A stretch of DNA of 39,268 nt from Anaerolineae bacterium (GTDB lineage: Bacteria; Pseudomonadota; Alphaproteobacteria; DSM-16000; Inquilinaceae), in assembly GCA_028285185.1 (NCBI GenBank), contig JANQQD010000254.1, positions 1-39,268 of the forward strand, given 5' to 3'. The position numbers and the translations under genes are program-made. The notes beneath the pieces were generated by a model, which saw nothing but the letters and a program-made list of their open reading frames with translations, did no database searches and had not been told where the DNA came from. Positions 25,820-34,303 of this stretch are shown here, one piece after another. The number at the start of each line of letters is the position of its first letter. Positions within the stretch are counted from its first letter, which is position 1.

Positions 25820-26773
25820 TTAAACCGGCGAAAATCTTGGTCCATAGATTGCTAGCAATCCGGAAAGGGTGAACACCGACAAAACAGTAGATAGCAAAAT
25901 AACCGTAGACGCGCGTTCTACGTATACACCGTACTTCTGCGCAACAACGAATGTCAGGGCGCCGGTCGGCAGGGCAGCGAGCAGGATTGCACTGGCCTGC
26001 CAGAAGGGCTCCATCGGGAATACGGTGATGGCCAGCAGACCGGTCACCAGGGGCTGCACCAGCAGCTTCAGCGTACAGATCCAGCCCACGCGCCCCAGAT
26101 CGGCCACCAGCGGGCGGCTCGCCAGAAACAGGCCGATGGCGAACAGGGCCGAGGGGCCTGCTGCCGCGCCCAAGAGCTGGAACAGGTTGGCGAAAGGCAG
26201 CGGCACCGCCAGCCCCGTCGCGGACCAGGCAAGCCCCAGCACCGGGCTGACTACGAGGGGATTTTTGACCAGCGCCAGGGCGACATCCCTCAGCACTGTC
26301 GCTAGTGGCCTGCGCTCGGCGCCGGTGACCTCCAGCCCCACCACGGCCAGGCCAACGCAGACGGCGCTCATGATCACGGTGGCCAGCGATGCCGGCGGCA
26401 GCCCCGCTTCCGCGCCGAACGCGGCGACGAACAGGGGGATGCCCATATAGCCGGTGTTGGAGAAGGTGGCGCTCATGCCCCGCATGGTCAGCTCGCCGCC
26501 GCTTTCGGCGCCGCCCAGCCAGCCGTCGACCATGCCCAGCGCCCAGACGACCAGCACCCCGCCCAGGAACGCCCCGATGAAGGGCAGGTGCAGCACCTCC
26601 TGAATGGGCGCACGCGCCATGGAAAAGAACAGCAGCGGCGGCAGCGCCACCCAGTAGACGAACTTGTTCAGGGCCTCCGATGCGTCCTGTCCCAGGATCC
26701 GGAAGCGACCGCAGGCGAAGCCGGCTGCGATGATGGCGAACACGGGCAGGGCGACATTCAGGACCGCTGACAT
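25820..26773 (-). CDS. AEC (auxin efflux carrier) family permease
   Basis: A 317-residue inner-membrane protein with about ten hydrophobic segments in two halves (VALPVFAIIAAGFACGRFRI; AFLGGVLVVWALGMV; SNTGYMGIPLFVAAFG; ATVIMSAVCVGLAVVG; then PLVVSPVLGLAW; GPSALFAIGLFLAS; LKLLVQPLVTGLLAIT; AILLAALPTGALTFVVAQKYG; ASTVILLSTVLSVFTL). NTGYMGIPL and ALPTGALTFVVAQKYG are the paired helix-breaking motifs of the AEC family. It probably exports or imports small organic acids. The start ATG at 26773 (MSAVLNVAL) is preferred over a start six codons upstream. The final 45 or so codons are distinctly AT-rich relative to the rest. Confidence 0.9.
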   Translation of the reverse strand: MSAVLNVALPVFAIIAAGFACGRFRILGQDASEALNKFVYWVALPPLLFFSMARAPIQEVLHLPFIGAFLGGVLVVWALGMVDGWLGGAESGGELTMRGMSATFSNTGYMGIPLFVAAFGAEAGLPPASLATVIMSAVCVGLAVVGLEVTGAERRPLATVLRDVALALVKNPLVVSPVLGLAWSATGLAVPLPFANLFQLLGAAAGPSALFAIGLFLASRPLVADLGRVGWICTLKLLVQPLVTGLLAITVFPMEPFWQASAILLAALPTGALTFVVAQKYGVYVERASTVILLSTVLSVFTLSGLLAIYGPRFSPV

Positions 26774-26894
26774 TCTCTCTCTGATCCGCAAACCAGGCGT
26801 TAGGGGAGTCTAGGGATTGCTTGACGACCGGGGGCTCTGCGACGCATATCCCAAACGTCGTTATATCGATCCCCAGGTTGAGGCACAGCGGGCA

Positions 26895-27299
26895 ATGACC
26901 GATCCGCACGGCGCGTTGATCTATACCATGGTGCTGGCGTCCGCCGCCGACGGCACGATGTCGGACAAGGAACTGTCCACCATCGGCGAGATGGTGCGTC
27001 ACCTGCCCGTGTTCCGGGGGTTCGACACCGACCGCATCCCCACTGTCAGCAACGAATGCCAGCGGCTGTTGCAGGACGAGAACGGGCTGGACAGGGCGCT
27101 CGACGAAATCAAGCAAACCCTGCCCGACCATCTGCGCGAGACCGCCTATGCCATCGCCTGCGACGTGGTCGCCGCCGACGGCCGCGCCAGCCAGGAGGAA
27201 CTGCGGCTATTGGAGATGATCCGCTATTGCCTCGGCGTCGACCGGCTGCACGCCGCCGCGATCGAGCGCGGCGCCCGCGCCCGGCACATGACGCTGTAG
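26895..27299 (+). CDS. TerB-like protein
   Basis: A 134-residue all-helical cytoplasmic protein. Internal duplication of the TerB helix motif is visible: MVLASAADGTMSDKELSTIGEM and IACDVVAADGRASQEELRLLE, each with an acidic xxADGxxxxxE metal-binding pattern. Families of this fold were first linked to tellurite resistance and are thought to sense or bind divalent metal at membranes. No other ter gene is present. The start ATG at 26895 (MTDPHGAL) is chosen over an extension that lacks similarity. It is divergent from the AEC permease and ends 7 bp from the convergent dehalogenase-like gene. Confidence 0.87.
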   Translation: MTDPHGALIYTMVLASAADGTMSDKELSTIGEMVRHLPVFRGFDTDRIPTVSNECQRLLQDENGLDRALDEIKQTLPDHLRETAYAIACDVVAADGRASQEELRLLEMIRYCLGVDRLHAAAIERGARARHMTL

Positions 27300-27306
27300 C
27301 GCGGCA

Positions 27307-28188
27307 TCACGCTTCCAACAGGAACGGCAACAGGTTCGCCAGCGTCTCCCGCGGCTGCTCCTCCGCCAGGAAGTGACCGCTGTCGACTGCGTATCCTCGC
27401 ACATCCGTGGCCACCTGCTGCCAGACGGCGGCCACGTCGGGCTCCATCCCCGCCACGCTGCGCCGGCCCCAGAGCGCCAGCAGCGGACAGATCACCTTGC
27501 GGCCCGCGGCCCGGTCGGCGCGGTCATGGTCCAGGTCGATGGTGGCGCCGGCGCGGTAGTCCTCGCATGTTGCATGGATGGCCGCGGGGTCGCGGAAATG
27601 GGCGAGATAGTCGGCGACCGCAGCGTCGTCGAAGATGCCCGCCCCCGACCCCCAGGACCCCAGCTTGCGTCTGAGATAGGCCTCCGGATCGAGGCTGATC
27701 AGATGCTCCGGCAGGCCGTTCGGCTGGATCAGGAAGAACCAATGGTAATAGGCCGTGGCCACCGCCTGGTTGATCGTTTCGAACACATAGAGCGTCGGCA
27801 GGATGTCCAACAGCGCCAGCCGCTCGACGGCGTCGGCATGGTCCAGCGTCAGCCGGTGGGCCACGCGGGCGCCGCGGTCATGGCCGACCAGACGGAACCG
27901 TTCGAACCCCAGCGCCCGCATCACCGCCACCTGGTCTGCCGCCATGGTGCGCTTGGCGTAGGTGACATGGCTCGGGTCGCCCTGTGGCTTGCCCGATCGG
28001 CCATAGCCGCGCAGGTCGGGCGCCACCACGGTGAAGCGTTCGGCCAGCACAGGCGCCACCCGATGCCACATCATGGCCGTCTGCGGATAGCCGTGCAGCA
28101 GCAGCACTGGCGGGCCGTTGCCGCCGATGGCGGCGTGGATCGGCACCTCGCCGGTGTCGATCACGGTGGTGCGGAAGCCCGGAAACAT
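27307..28188 (-). CDS. Fluoroacetate-dehalogenase-like alpha/beta hydrolase
   Basis: A 293-residue alpha/beta hydrolase starting at ATG 28188 (MFPGFRTTVI). The family signature is strong: HGYPQTAMMWHRVAP, DLRGYGRSGKP, and GHDRGARVAHR with nucleophile Asp104 plus Arg105 and Arg108. Asp128 follows in LLDILPT, His149-Trp150 in YYHWFFLIQP, Tyr211 in DYRAGATID, and the catalytic His272 in DSGHFLAEE. These match one by one the Asp/Arg/Arg/Asp/His-Trp/Tyr/His set of the Rhodopseudomonas fluoroacetate dehalogenase (Asp110, Arg111, Arg114, Asp134, His155, Trp156, Tyr219, His280), with the same spacing from the nucleophile. Haloacetate dehalogenation by Asp attack is therefore plausible; epoxide hydrolase is the alternative. 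It is divergent from hisS. Confidence 0.85.
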   Translation of the reverse strand: MFPGFRTTVIDTGEVPIHAAIGGNGPPVLLLHGYPQTAMMWHRVAPVLAERFTVVAPDLRGYGRSGKPQGDPSHVTYAKRTMAADQVAVMRALGFERFRLVGHDRGARVAHRLTLDHADAVERLALLDILPTLYVFETINQAVATAYYHWFFLIQPNGLPEHLISLDPEAYLRRKLGSWGSGAGIFDDAAVADYLAHFRDPAAIHATCEDYRAGATIDLDHDRADRAAGRKVICPLLALWGRRSVAGMEPDVAAVWQQVATDVRGYAVDSGHFLAEEQPRETLANLLPFLLEA

Positions 28189-28315
28189 GGTTTGCCCTCG
28201 TACGCCTTCTTCCGGCCGGCGCAGTGAGCCGCCGGGGCCGGGTCGACAACCTTGACACCCCTGCGGCAAAGCGGCTAGCGCTGCCGGCCGTTTTCCCCCA
28301 ACTGCGGCTGTTGTC

Positions 28316-29659
28316 ATGGCTGAGACCCGGATCATCAAACCTGCGCCCGTCTCCGGGTTTCCGGAATGGCTGCCGGCGGAAAAGCTGGTGGAGGAGCGTT
28401 TTCTCTCGGTCGTCCGCCGCAATTTCGTGCGCTTCGGCTTCACGCCGCTGGAGACACCGGCCGTGGAACGCCGCGACATCCTCACGGCCAAAGGGATTGT
28501 GGACAAAGAGATCTACGCCCTGTCGCGCCTGGCCGCCGGGCCCGACGAAGACCCGTCGACCGATCTGGCGCTGCATTTCGACCTGACTGTGCCGACCGCG
28601 CGCTATGTGGCGCAGCATATGAGCCGCCTGACCTTCCCCTTCCGCCGCTATCAGATCCAGAAGGTGTGGCGCGGCGAACGCCCCCAGGCCGGCCGGTTCC
28701 GCGAATTCTACCAGTGCGACATCGACATCATCGGCAACGGCACCCTGGATCTGCTGGCCGATGCGGAGATCCCGGCGGTGATCCACGCCGTGTTCTCCGA
28801 GCTTCAGATCGGCCGGTTCGTCATCCGCATCAACAACCGAAAGGTCCTGCAGGGCCTGCTGGCCGATCTGGGCGTGGCCGAGACCGCGGTGCCCGACGCG
28901 CTACGCGCCATCGATGCGCTGGAAAAGATCGGCCGCGAGCGTGTCGCGGCGGACCTGACGGCGACCGCGGGCATGACCCCAGCCGCCGCCGACCGCCTGC
29001 TGACTATCCTGTCGGAGCCACCCGACCTCGAGCGCCTGGGACGCGAGGCGTCCAGCCCGCAGCTTCGTGACGGTGTGGCCGAACTCCGCCAGGTGCTGGA
29101 CGGCATGGCGGCCCTTGGCGTTCCGGCCGATGCGGCCCGCGTCGACCTCACCATCGCCCGCGGCCTCGACTATTACACGGGCACGGTTTACGAGACGCAG
29201 CTGGCCGACCTGCCGGAGATCGGCAGCGTCTGCTCCGGCGGCCGCTACGACGACCTAGCCAGCAACTACACCCGCCAGACGCTACCCGGTGTGGGCATCT
29301 CCATCGGCCTGACCCGTATGCTGGCCCGCCTGTTCGATGCCGGCGTACTGAAGCCGGGCGCGTCGACCCCGGCCGCCGTGCTGGTGACGGTGATGGACCG
29401 CGACGCGCTCGCCCACGCTTTGGCGATGGCCGCGGACCTGCGCGCCGCCGGCATAGACACCGAGCTCTACACCGAACCCCGCAAGCTCGCCGCGCAGCTC
29501 AAATACGCCGACGCCAAGGGATTCCGCCTGGCCGTGATCGCCGGAGAGGCGGAACGCGCTGACGACGCCGTGCTGGTGAAGGACCTGGCCACTGGCGAGC
29601 AGCATCGGCACGGGCGCCAAGATTTGGCGGGCGCCGTCCAGCGCGCACTGGAAGTCTGA
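28316..29659 (+). CDS. hisS: Histidyl-tRNA synthetase
   Basis: A 447-residue class II synthetase that charges tRNA-His. Motif 1 includes FGFTPLETPAVE. The substrate loop is ALHFDLTVPTARYVAQH. Motif 2 is VWRGERPQAGRFREFYQCDI. The histidine-specific motif is ARGLDYYTGTVYE. Motif 3 is GISIGLTRML. The C-terminal anticodon-binding domain begins at PAAVLVTVMDRDAL. In motif 2 the sequence is GRFREFYQCDIDIIG where E. coli has GRYRQFHQLGVE; this RF(R/V)EFYQCD form is common outside the gammaproteobacteria. The ATG at 28316 has no strong Shine-Dalgarno. Its promoter must share the 127-bp gap with the divergent dehalogenase gene. Confidence 0.95.
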   Translation: MAETRIIKPAPVSGFPEWLPAEKLVEERFLSVVRRNFVRFGFTPLETPAVERRDILTAKGIVDKEIYALSRLAAGPDEDPSTDLALHFDLTVPTARYVAQHMSRLTFPFRRYQIQKVWRGERPQAGRFREFYQCDIDIIGNGTLDLLADAEIPAVIHAVFSELQIGRFVIRINNRKVLQGLLADLGVAETAVPDALRAIDALEKIGRERVAADLTATAGMTPAAADRLLTILSEPPDLERLGREASSPQLRDGVAELRQVLDGMAALGVPADAARVDLTIARGLDYYTGTVYETQLADLPEIGSVCSGGRYDDLASNYTRQTLPGVGISIGLTRMLARLFDAGVLKPGASTPAAVLVTVMDRDALAHALAMAADLRAAGIDTELYTEPRKLAAQLKYADAKGFRLAVIAGEAERADDAVLVKDLATGEQHRHGRQDLAGAVQRALEV

Positions 29660-29678
29660 CAGGCGCGCTGTTACCAGG

Positions 29679-30188
29679 TCAGCGCAGCAGGCGGCGGTTC
29701 AGCTGGCGTTCCGCGCAGTCACGAATGTAGGTCAGGGCATTGTTGGATCCGGCAAGGCTGTAGTCATGGCCGAACTGACCGGCTGTCAGGGCGAGACGAT
29801 TGCCGTTCCGTAGCGCGTTGAACGCAGCGGTATCCCATCCGAATCGGATCATCACGATGGGGGTGCCCGCTTGCGCGCGTATCTCTGCGTCATACCGGTT
29901 CTGCCACCCCTGGTCGACGAGCAGGGTGACGGGCAGCACCTGCCCATGCGGCAAGCTTTGGTTCAAGACGTCGACGCTCATCAGCAGGCCGGCAGCGCCG
30001 ACACTGACAAACATCACCCCGCCGCTCTCGAGCGCCCGCTGTGTGCCGCAGAATGCGAACTGGTCCGCATCCGTGATCCAGGTGAACGTATCCCAGTTGC
30101 CGACAGTGCCGCGATCGACTGCATATCCTGCACGAGCCGGGCCGACGAGAACGAGCAGACAGAGCAGCAACACAAACCCGCCGCGCAT
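29679..30188 (-). CDS. Secreted protein of unknown function
   Basis: A 169-residue exported protein. The ATG at 30188 is supported by AGGAG 8 nt upstream and begins a clear signal peptide (MRGGFVLLLCLLVLVGPARAG). The mature part contains WDTFTWITDADQFAFCGTQR, FVSVGAAGLLMSVDVLN, LPVTLLVDQGWQNRYD, IVMIRFGWDTAAFNALRNGN and YIRDCAERQLNRRLLR, with two Cys likely to form a disulfide. The hydrophobic/charged alternation and the final (Y/F)xLxGSxxAL element vaguely recall IalB-type periplasmic proteins, but I would not assign it. It is convergent with hisS (19 bp apart); a short GCGCTG/CAGCGC stem spans the junction. Confidence 0.75.
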   Translation of the reverse strand: MRGGFVLLLCLLVLVGPARAGYAVDRGTVGNWDTFTWITDADQFAFCGTQRALESGGVMFVSVGAAGLLMSVDVLNQSLPHGQVLPVTLLVDQGWQNRYDAEIRAQAGTPIVMIRFGWDTAAFNALRNGNRLALTAGQFGHDYSLAGSNNALTYIRDCAERQLNRRLLR

Positions 30189-30850
30189 CGACGATCTCCT
30201 GTCCAGGCTGAAGAAGGGAAACACTGTATGCGGGTGACTTGCCCTAGAATATCTCAATTAGCGCAAGGAACTCAACTTGGCTTCCGAACGCTTGGCACTG
30301 ACAGTCTCGGATCCATCAATCAAACGTTCCCTACGGACATCGGGTTGGCTGATCTGCGTTCCAAGTGCGATTAGGGCGGCCCTGACCCACGGCACAAGTG
30401 GCGGCAATGTGGGGATCAGCTTTTCTTTCAGATTGCCGGCAATCTTCGAGGGAACCGCCACTGCCGCACAAGGATGCAGGACAGGCCCCTCTGTTGGCGC
30501 GCGCTCGGTCACCAGCCTGTTGGCGGGGCAGAGTGCCGAAAGCTTCGGTCTGCCACGCATGATTTCGTAGATTCTCCATCATAATTGACATAATAAAGAT
30601 GAATAAGCACTGCAAAATAGTGGTATTCTTTTTCTTAAGTATTCGAGAAATATCAAATTCGCGTTTCTTTAAGAAATCAAGCATATTCTGAGCAGAACGG
30701 TGACTTGGCGTTGGCCGATTGTGGGCAGAGATTTGGAGTGGCGGCCGGCATTGCAGTTCGGAAACGGTGTCGGCCCCGTTCGAGAAAGGATACAGCCGCT
30801 CCTCCACAGGGCCGTAAGCCGCATGGAACCATGGCAATCAGGAGCCTGAG
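30189..30850. other. Low-coding stretch with an AT-rich patch
   Basis: 662 bp without a gene I can support. Around 30570-30700 the GC falls sharply in a GC-rich genome, with runs of A and T (TTCTTTTTCTTAAG) and a TTGACA at 30585-30590 for which I see no good -10 partner. Open frames of about 100-168 codons cross it on the minus strand, but their codon use is unlike neighbouring genes. It may be decayed foreign DNA or a regulatory region. Confidence 0.45.
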
Positions 30851-31021
30851 ATGACACGAACCGACGTTATGGAAGCCTTGGGTTCCGCGGAATGTACCCC
30901 TTCCTATCGCCGTCTCGCCCGACGGGATCGTATGGGCCGGGCAGCCATGCTGCTCGCCAATCTGAGCCTGGCCTGGTCCGGTGTGACCGTCACGCTCTAC
31001 ATGATTCTTGAGAGGGTTTGA
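30851..31021 (+). CDS. Putative 56-residue membrane peptide
   Basis: ATG at 30851 is preceded by GGAG (30841-30844) at 6-nt spacing. The product begins MTRTDVMEALGSAECTPSYR, has a basic middle (RLARRDRMGRA) and one C-terminal membrane helix (AMLLANLSLAWSGVTVTLYM), ending ERV. Basic residues before the helix suit an N-in single-pass peptide. GC and codon use return to the genome norm here, unlike the AT-rich DNA just upstream. No family recognised. Confidence 0.45.
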   Translation: MTRTDVMEALGSAECTPSYRRLARRDRMGRAAMLLANLSLAWSGVTVTLYMILERV

Positions 31022-31408
31022 TCGACGCCCTTGGGCATGGCCGCAAGCGGCCAGACTTGTCCCTACCGCCGTACGAACAGCCCCGCGATCTCGGCCAGCT
31101 GTCGGCACACAGGGGTCACGCGGCTTGCATTGGCCGTTGAACGGCATGGCTTCCCTCGGGCGCAGCAGCGCGTTCCTCTTCGGCACCGACACCTCTGCGA
31201 CGAAGCGACATAGCGCTTCGATGACCTGATCACCGAGCGGTCACCGGTCCAGCCTTCCTGCGGACCTGGCGGCGTACCTCCTGCCCGATCGATAGGAACG
31301 TCCGATCACCAATGCCGTCTTCGATCGGTTGCGCTGGCCGTCAACGATCCCACATTGCTCGGCATAGCTGCCGCGCCCTCGGGGCCGGCGATGGATCGGA
31401 GGACCGCC
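31022..31408. other. Intergenic stretch, nothing recognised
   Basis: 387 bp between the small membrane peptide and the DUF533-like gene. I see short open frames only, with no ribosome binding site or homology that I recognise, and no clear terminator or RNA. Confidence 0.4.
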
Positions 31409-32107
31409 ATGGTGAATGTGAGATCCCTGCTTGACCGTCATCTCGGTGCCAACAGCCCGGCCGCGGGCGAACCGCAGCAAGGCGGCTTCAGCCTCGACCA
31501 ACTGCTGACAGGGCGGGGTGGTCTGGCCACGGGTGCGGTCGCCGGCGGTCTGGCGGGATTGCTGCTGGGTGGGGCTAAGCCGAAGAAGATCGCCAGGACC
31601 GCGCTGACGGCCGGCGGAGTCGCCCTAGTGGGCGGGCTTGCGTACAAGGCCTGGCGGGACTGGCAGGCGAAGCGCACGCCGGCCCCAGCCGCCGCCGAGA
31701 CACCGCTGGAGGCGCCGGCGGGCGGCGCGTTCCTGCCCGATGCCGAGCCGGACCGGCGCGATCTGGCCCGTGCGCTGACGCGTGCGATGATCGCCGCTGC
31801 CAAGGCGGATGGCCATGTGACGCCGGAAGAACGCGGGCGCATCATGGCGCAGCTCGAGCCCCTGGACATGGACCAGAGCGACCGCGGCTTCGTGGAGGCG
31901 GAGCTTGCCGGCCCGCTGGACGTCAACGCCGTGGCGCGCGACGCGACCACCCCGGAACGGGCGGCGGAGATCTACACGGCCTCGCTGCTGGCCATCGACC
32001 CGGACGGTGAGGCGGAGCGCGCCTATCTGGCCCTGCTCGCGGCGCGGCTTCGGCTCGATCCGGACCTGGTCGCCCACATCCACGCCAACGCCGCCGGCCC
32101 GCAATAG
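31409..32107 (+). CDS. DUF533/TerB-like inner-membrane-associated protein
   Basis: A 232-residue protein starting at ATG 31409, with GGAGG at 31398-31402 as ribosome binding site. Residues 1-30 are MVNVRSLLDRHLGANSPAAG and a Gln/Gly linker. A Gly-rich hydrophobic region follows (GLATGAVAGGLAGLLLGG, then ALTAGGVALVGGLAYKAW, about 43-95), which in this family (YebE type) inserts in or lies on the inner membrane. The C-terminal half is TerB-like all-helical: ALTRAMIAAAKADGHVTPEE (metal-binding ADG-xxxxE) through ARLRLDPDLVAHIHANA. The family function is unknown; members respond to envelope stress in some bacteria. It ends 43 bp from the convergent mutL. Confidence 0.88.
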   Translation: MVNVRSLLDRHLGANSPAAGEPQQGGFSLDQLLTGRGGLATGAVAGGLAGLLLGGAKPKKIARTALTAGGVALVGGLAYKAWRDWQAKRTPAPAAAETPLEAPAGGAFLPDAEPDRRDLARALTRAMIAAAKADGHVTPEERGRIMAQLEPLDMDQSDRGFVEAELAGPLDVNAVARDATTPERAAEIYTASLLAIDPDGEAERAYLALLAARLRLDPDLVAHIHANAAGPQ

Positions 32108-32120
32108 GCGGGCCGCATGA

Positions 32121-32150
32121 CCTGTGCCCGGTCCTGACGCCGGGCGCAGG
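32121..32150. terminator. Bidirectional terminator-like hairpin between DUF533 gene and mutL
   Basis: CCTGTGCCCGG (32121-32131) pairs with CCGGGCGCAGG (32140-32150) over 11 bp including one G-T wobble, with an 8-nt loop. It fills almost exactly the 43-bp gap between the two convergent stop codons. No T-run is present on the plus strand, so it may end transcription in cooperation with Rho or block read-through sterically. Confidence 0.6.
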
Positions 32151-33965
32151 CTATCGCCGCTCGAACAGCCGCTCGATCTCAGGCAACCCCAGGCTCACAT
32201 GGGTGGGGCGGCCGTGGTTGCACTGGCCGGAGAACGGGGTGGCTTCCATCTGGCGCAGCAGGGCGTTCATCTCCGGCACCGTCAGCGTGCGGCCGGCACG
32301 CACACTGCCGTGGCAGGCCAGCGTGGCGCAGACGGCGTCCAGGCGCTGGCGCAGGGGTTCCGCTCGGTCGAACTCAGCCAAGGACTCCGCCAGGTCGCGC
32401 ACCAGGGCGGCCACGTCGGTGTCGCCCAGCAGGGCCGGCACGGTATGGGCGGCGACGGCGCCGGGACCGAAGGGCTCCAGCTCCAAACCCAGGGCCGAGA
32501 GTTCCTCGCGGCGCTCCATCAGGCGATCGACCTCGGCCTGGGACAGGTCGACCACGGCCGGAAACAAGAGGCGCTGGGCGGCAACCGGGCCGGCCTCCAG
32601 CGCGGCCTTCATCCCCTCATAGACGATGCGCTCATGGGCGGCGTGCTGGTCCGTGATCACGAGGCCGTCGGGCGTTTCGGAGACGATATAGGTGTTGTGC
32701 AGCTGCGCGCGGGCGGCGCCGAGCGGATGCTCGGCCCGCGCCGTCGCCTCTGCCTCGGCCACCGGCGCGGTACGGGCCGAAGGCGGGCCGATGGGGGCCT
32801 GGTATTGCGCAGCGGCCTCGGCCAGGCCCGGCGGCGGCATCCTGGGTTCGTGGGTGGGGAAGCGATAGCCGGTCGTGCCGCCGCCTGCCTGGCGGCCGCC
32901 CAGGATCGCGGTTCCAAGGCCGCTTGAGGCGCGGTGGCCGGCTTCCGCGAGCGCATGGCGCAGCGCGGAGACCAACAGGCCGCGCACCAGCATGGTGTCG
33001 CGGAAGCGCACCTCGGCCTTGGCCGGGTGCACGTTCACGTCCACCGCCTCCTGCGGCAGGTCGATGAATAGTGCCACGACGGGATAGCGGTCGCGCGGGA
33101 TCAGGTCGGCATAGCCGCCGCGCACGGCGCCCAGCAGCAGCTTGTCGCGCACCGGCCGGCCGTTGACGAACAGGTATTGCGACAGGCCCGTTGCCCGGTT
33201 GTGCGTGGGCAGGGCGGCATGGCCGGTCAGGCGCACGCCATCGCGTTCCGCCCTGATCTCCAGCGCGTCTGCGGCGAAGTCGCGGCCCAGAATATCCCCC
33301 AGGCGCTGCAGCCGTGCCGCGGCGCCGTCGCCCGTGGCCGGAGCCAGCGACAGGCGCCGCCGTGCGCCGTCCATCAGGGTGAAGGCGATCGCCGGGCAGG
33401 CCATGGCGAGCCGTGTGACGGCTTCTTCGATCGCCGCGGTTTCGCTGCGCTCGCTCTTCAGGAACTTCAGCCGCGCTGGGGTGGCATAGAACAGGTCGCG
33501 CACCTCTACTCGCGTGCCCGGTCGGCCGGCCGCAGGCACAGGCTCGCCGGCCCGGCCGCCCTCGACCGTCAGCGCCCAGGCCGTGCCGTCGCCGGCATCG
33601 TGCCGGCGGGAGGTGAGCGTCATGCGGCTGACCGCGCCGATCGACGGCAGCGCCTCGCCCCGGAACCCCATGGTGTGGATGGCCAGCAGATCGTCCGATG
33701 GCAGCTTTGACGTGGCGTGCCGCTCGATCGCCAGCTTCAGCGCCTCGGCCCCCATGCCGACTCCGTCATCGGTGACGGAAAGGAAGGTGCGGCCCCCGTC
33801 GCGGGTGACCACATCGATGGTGCTCGCACCGGCGTCGATGCTGTTTTCCACCAGTTCTTTCACCGCGGCGGCCGGCCGCTCAACCACCTCGCCGGCGGCG
33901 ATGCGATTGACCAGCGTCGACGGCAGGACGCGGATGGCAGGCGTGCGATGGAGATCGTCGGGCAT
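32151..33965 (-). CDS. mutL: DNA mismatch repair protein MutL with endonuclease motif
   Basis: A 604-residue mismatch-repair factor. The N-terminal GHKL ATPase is clear: [53 protein letters not shown], and the dimer region [28 protein letters not shown] closes the N-terminal domain. A Pro/Ala-rich linker (about 345-415) precedes the C-terminal domain, which contains the nicking endonuclease motif [12 protein letters not shown] (Asp439, His441, Glu445, Glu450; pattern DQHA-x2-E-x4-E), [12 protein letters not shown] and [13 protein letters not shown]. An intact endonuclease motif implies a MutH-independent, methylation-independent repair pathway, as in most bacteria outside the gammaproteobacteria. 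No mutS is in view. Confidence 0.96.
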   Translation of the reverse strand: MPDDLHRTPAIRVLPSTLVNRIAAGEVVERPAAAVKELVENSIDAGASTIDVVTRDGGRTFLSVTDDGVGMGAEALKLAIERHATSKLPSDDLLAIHTMGFRGEALPSIGAVSRMTLTSRRHDAGDGTAWALTVEGGRAGEPVPAAGRPGTRVEVRDLFYATPARLKFLKSERSETAAIEEAVTRLAMACPAIAFTLMDGARRRLSLAPATGDGAAARLQRLGDILGRDFAADALEIRAERDGVRLTGHAALPTHNRATGLSQYLFVNGRPVRDKLLLGAVRGGYADLIPRDRYPVVALFIDLPQEAVDVNVHPAKAEVRFRDTMLVRGLLVSALRHALAEAGHRASSGLGTAILGGRQAGGGTTGYRFPTHEPRMPPPGLAEAAAQYQAPIGPPSARTAPVAEAEATARAEHPLGAARAQLHNTYIVSETPDGLVITDQHAAHERIVYEGMKAALEAGPVAAQRLLFPAVVDLSQAEVDRLMERREELSALGLELEPFGPGAVAAHTVPALLGDTDVAALVRDLAESLAEFDRAEPLRQRLDAVCATLACHGSVRAGRTLTVPEMNALLRQMEATPFSGQCNHGRPTHVSLGLPEIERLFERR

Positions 33966-34303
33966 CTAGGGATTGTAGGCCCTTGGCCGATGGGACGCCA
34001 GAGAGTGTGCGGATGGGGTTACGGCGCGGGGAAATCTGCACCGGTCCGGGGATCGGTACGGATGTGTGGTGAGTCGCGTCGTTCGCAAAGTACGATCGCA
34101 TCTCCGCAGGGATCTGCAGCCAAGATGCCGAAGCATTCAAAACGACCGGCAATTCGGTTAAATAAGTCCTAACTCTTGTTGGCCGTTAATCTTCTGTTAA
34201 CCATGGACTTCACATAACATTGCTTTACCTTGATTTAACGAAGGTGCCATACTAGATAAGGCCGCCAGGTGTTATGAAAGTTTGTCTGTCGGGTGGAGAT
34301 ACA
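33966..34303. other. Intergenic region between mutL and the receiver kinase
   Basis: 338 bp. The right half (34150-34260) is AT-rich and holds three CtrA-like operator sites (listed separately). The left half has no feature I can support. Confidence 0.6.
34158..34239 (+). promoter_or_regulatory. Three CtrA-type operator sites
   Basis: A perfect CtrA site TTAA-N7-TTAAC lies at 34186-34201. TTAA-N7-CTAAC (34158-34173) and TTTA-N7-TTAAC (34224-34239) each differ at one of nine consensus positions. They lie 65-146 bp before the start of the receiver-histidine kinase. CtrA is the cell-cycle/motility master regulator of alphaproteobacteria, so this gene is a probable direct target. Confidence 0.65.

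Noticed and set aside
25847-25860. 14-bp perfect palindrome GATTGCTAGCAATC
   Set aside because: It lies inside the coding end of the AEC permease (encodes GLLAI) and has no flanking terminator or operator features.
30258-30837. Minus-strand frames of 100 and 168 codons in the AT-rich patch
   Set aside because: Mixed composition, no ribosome binding site, no recognisable domain; kept only as a low-coding region.
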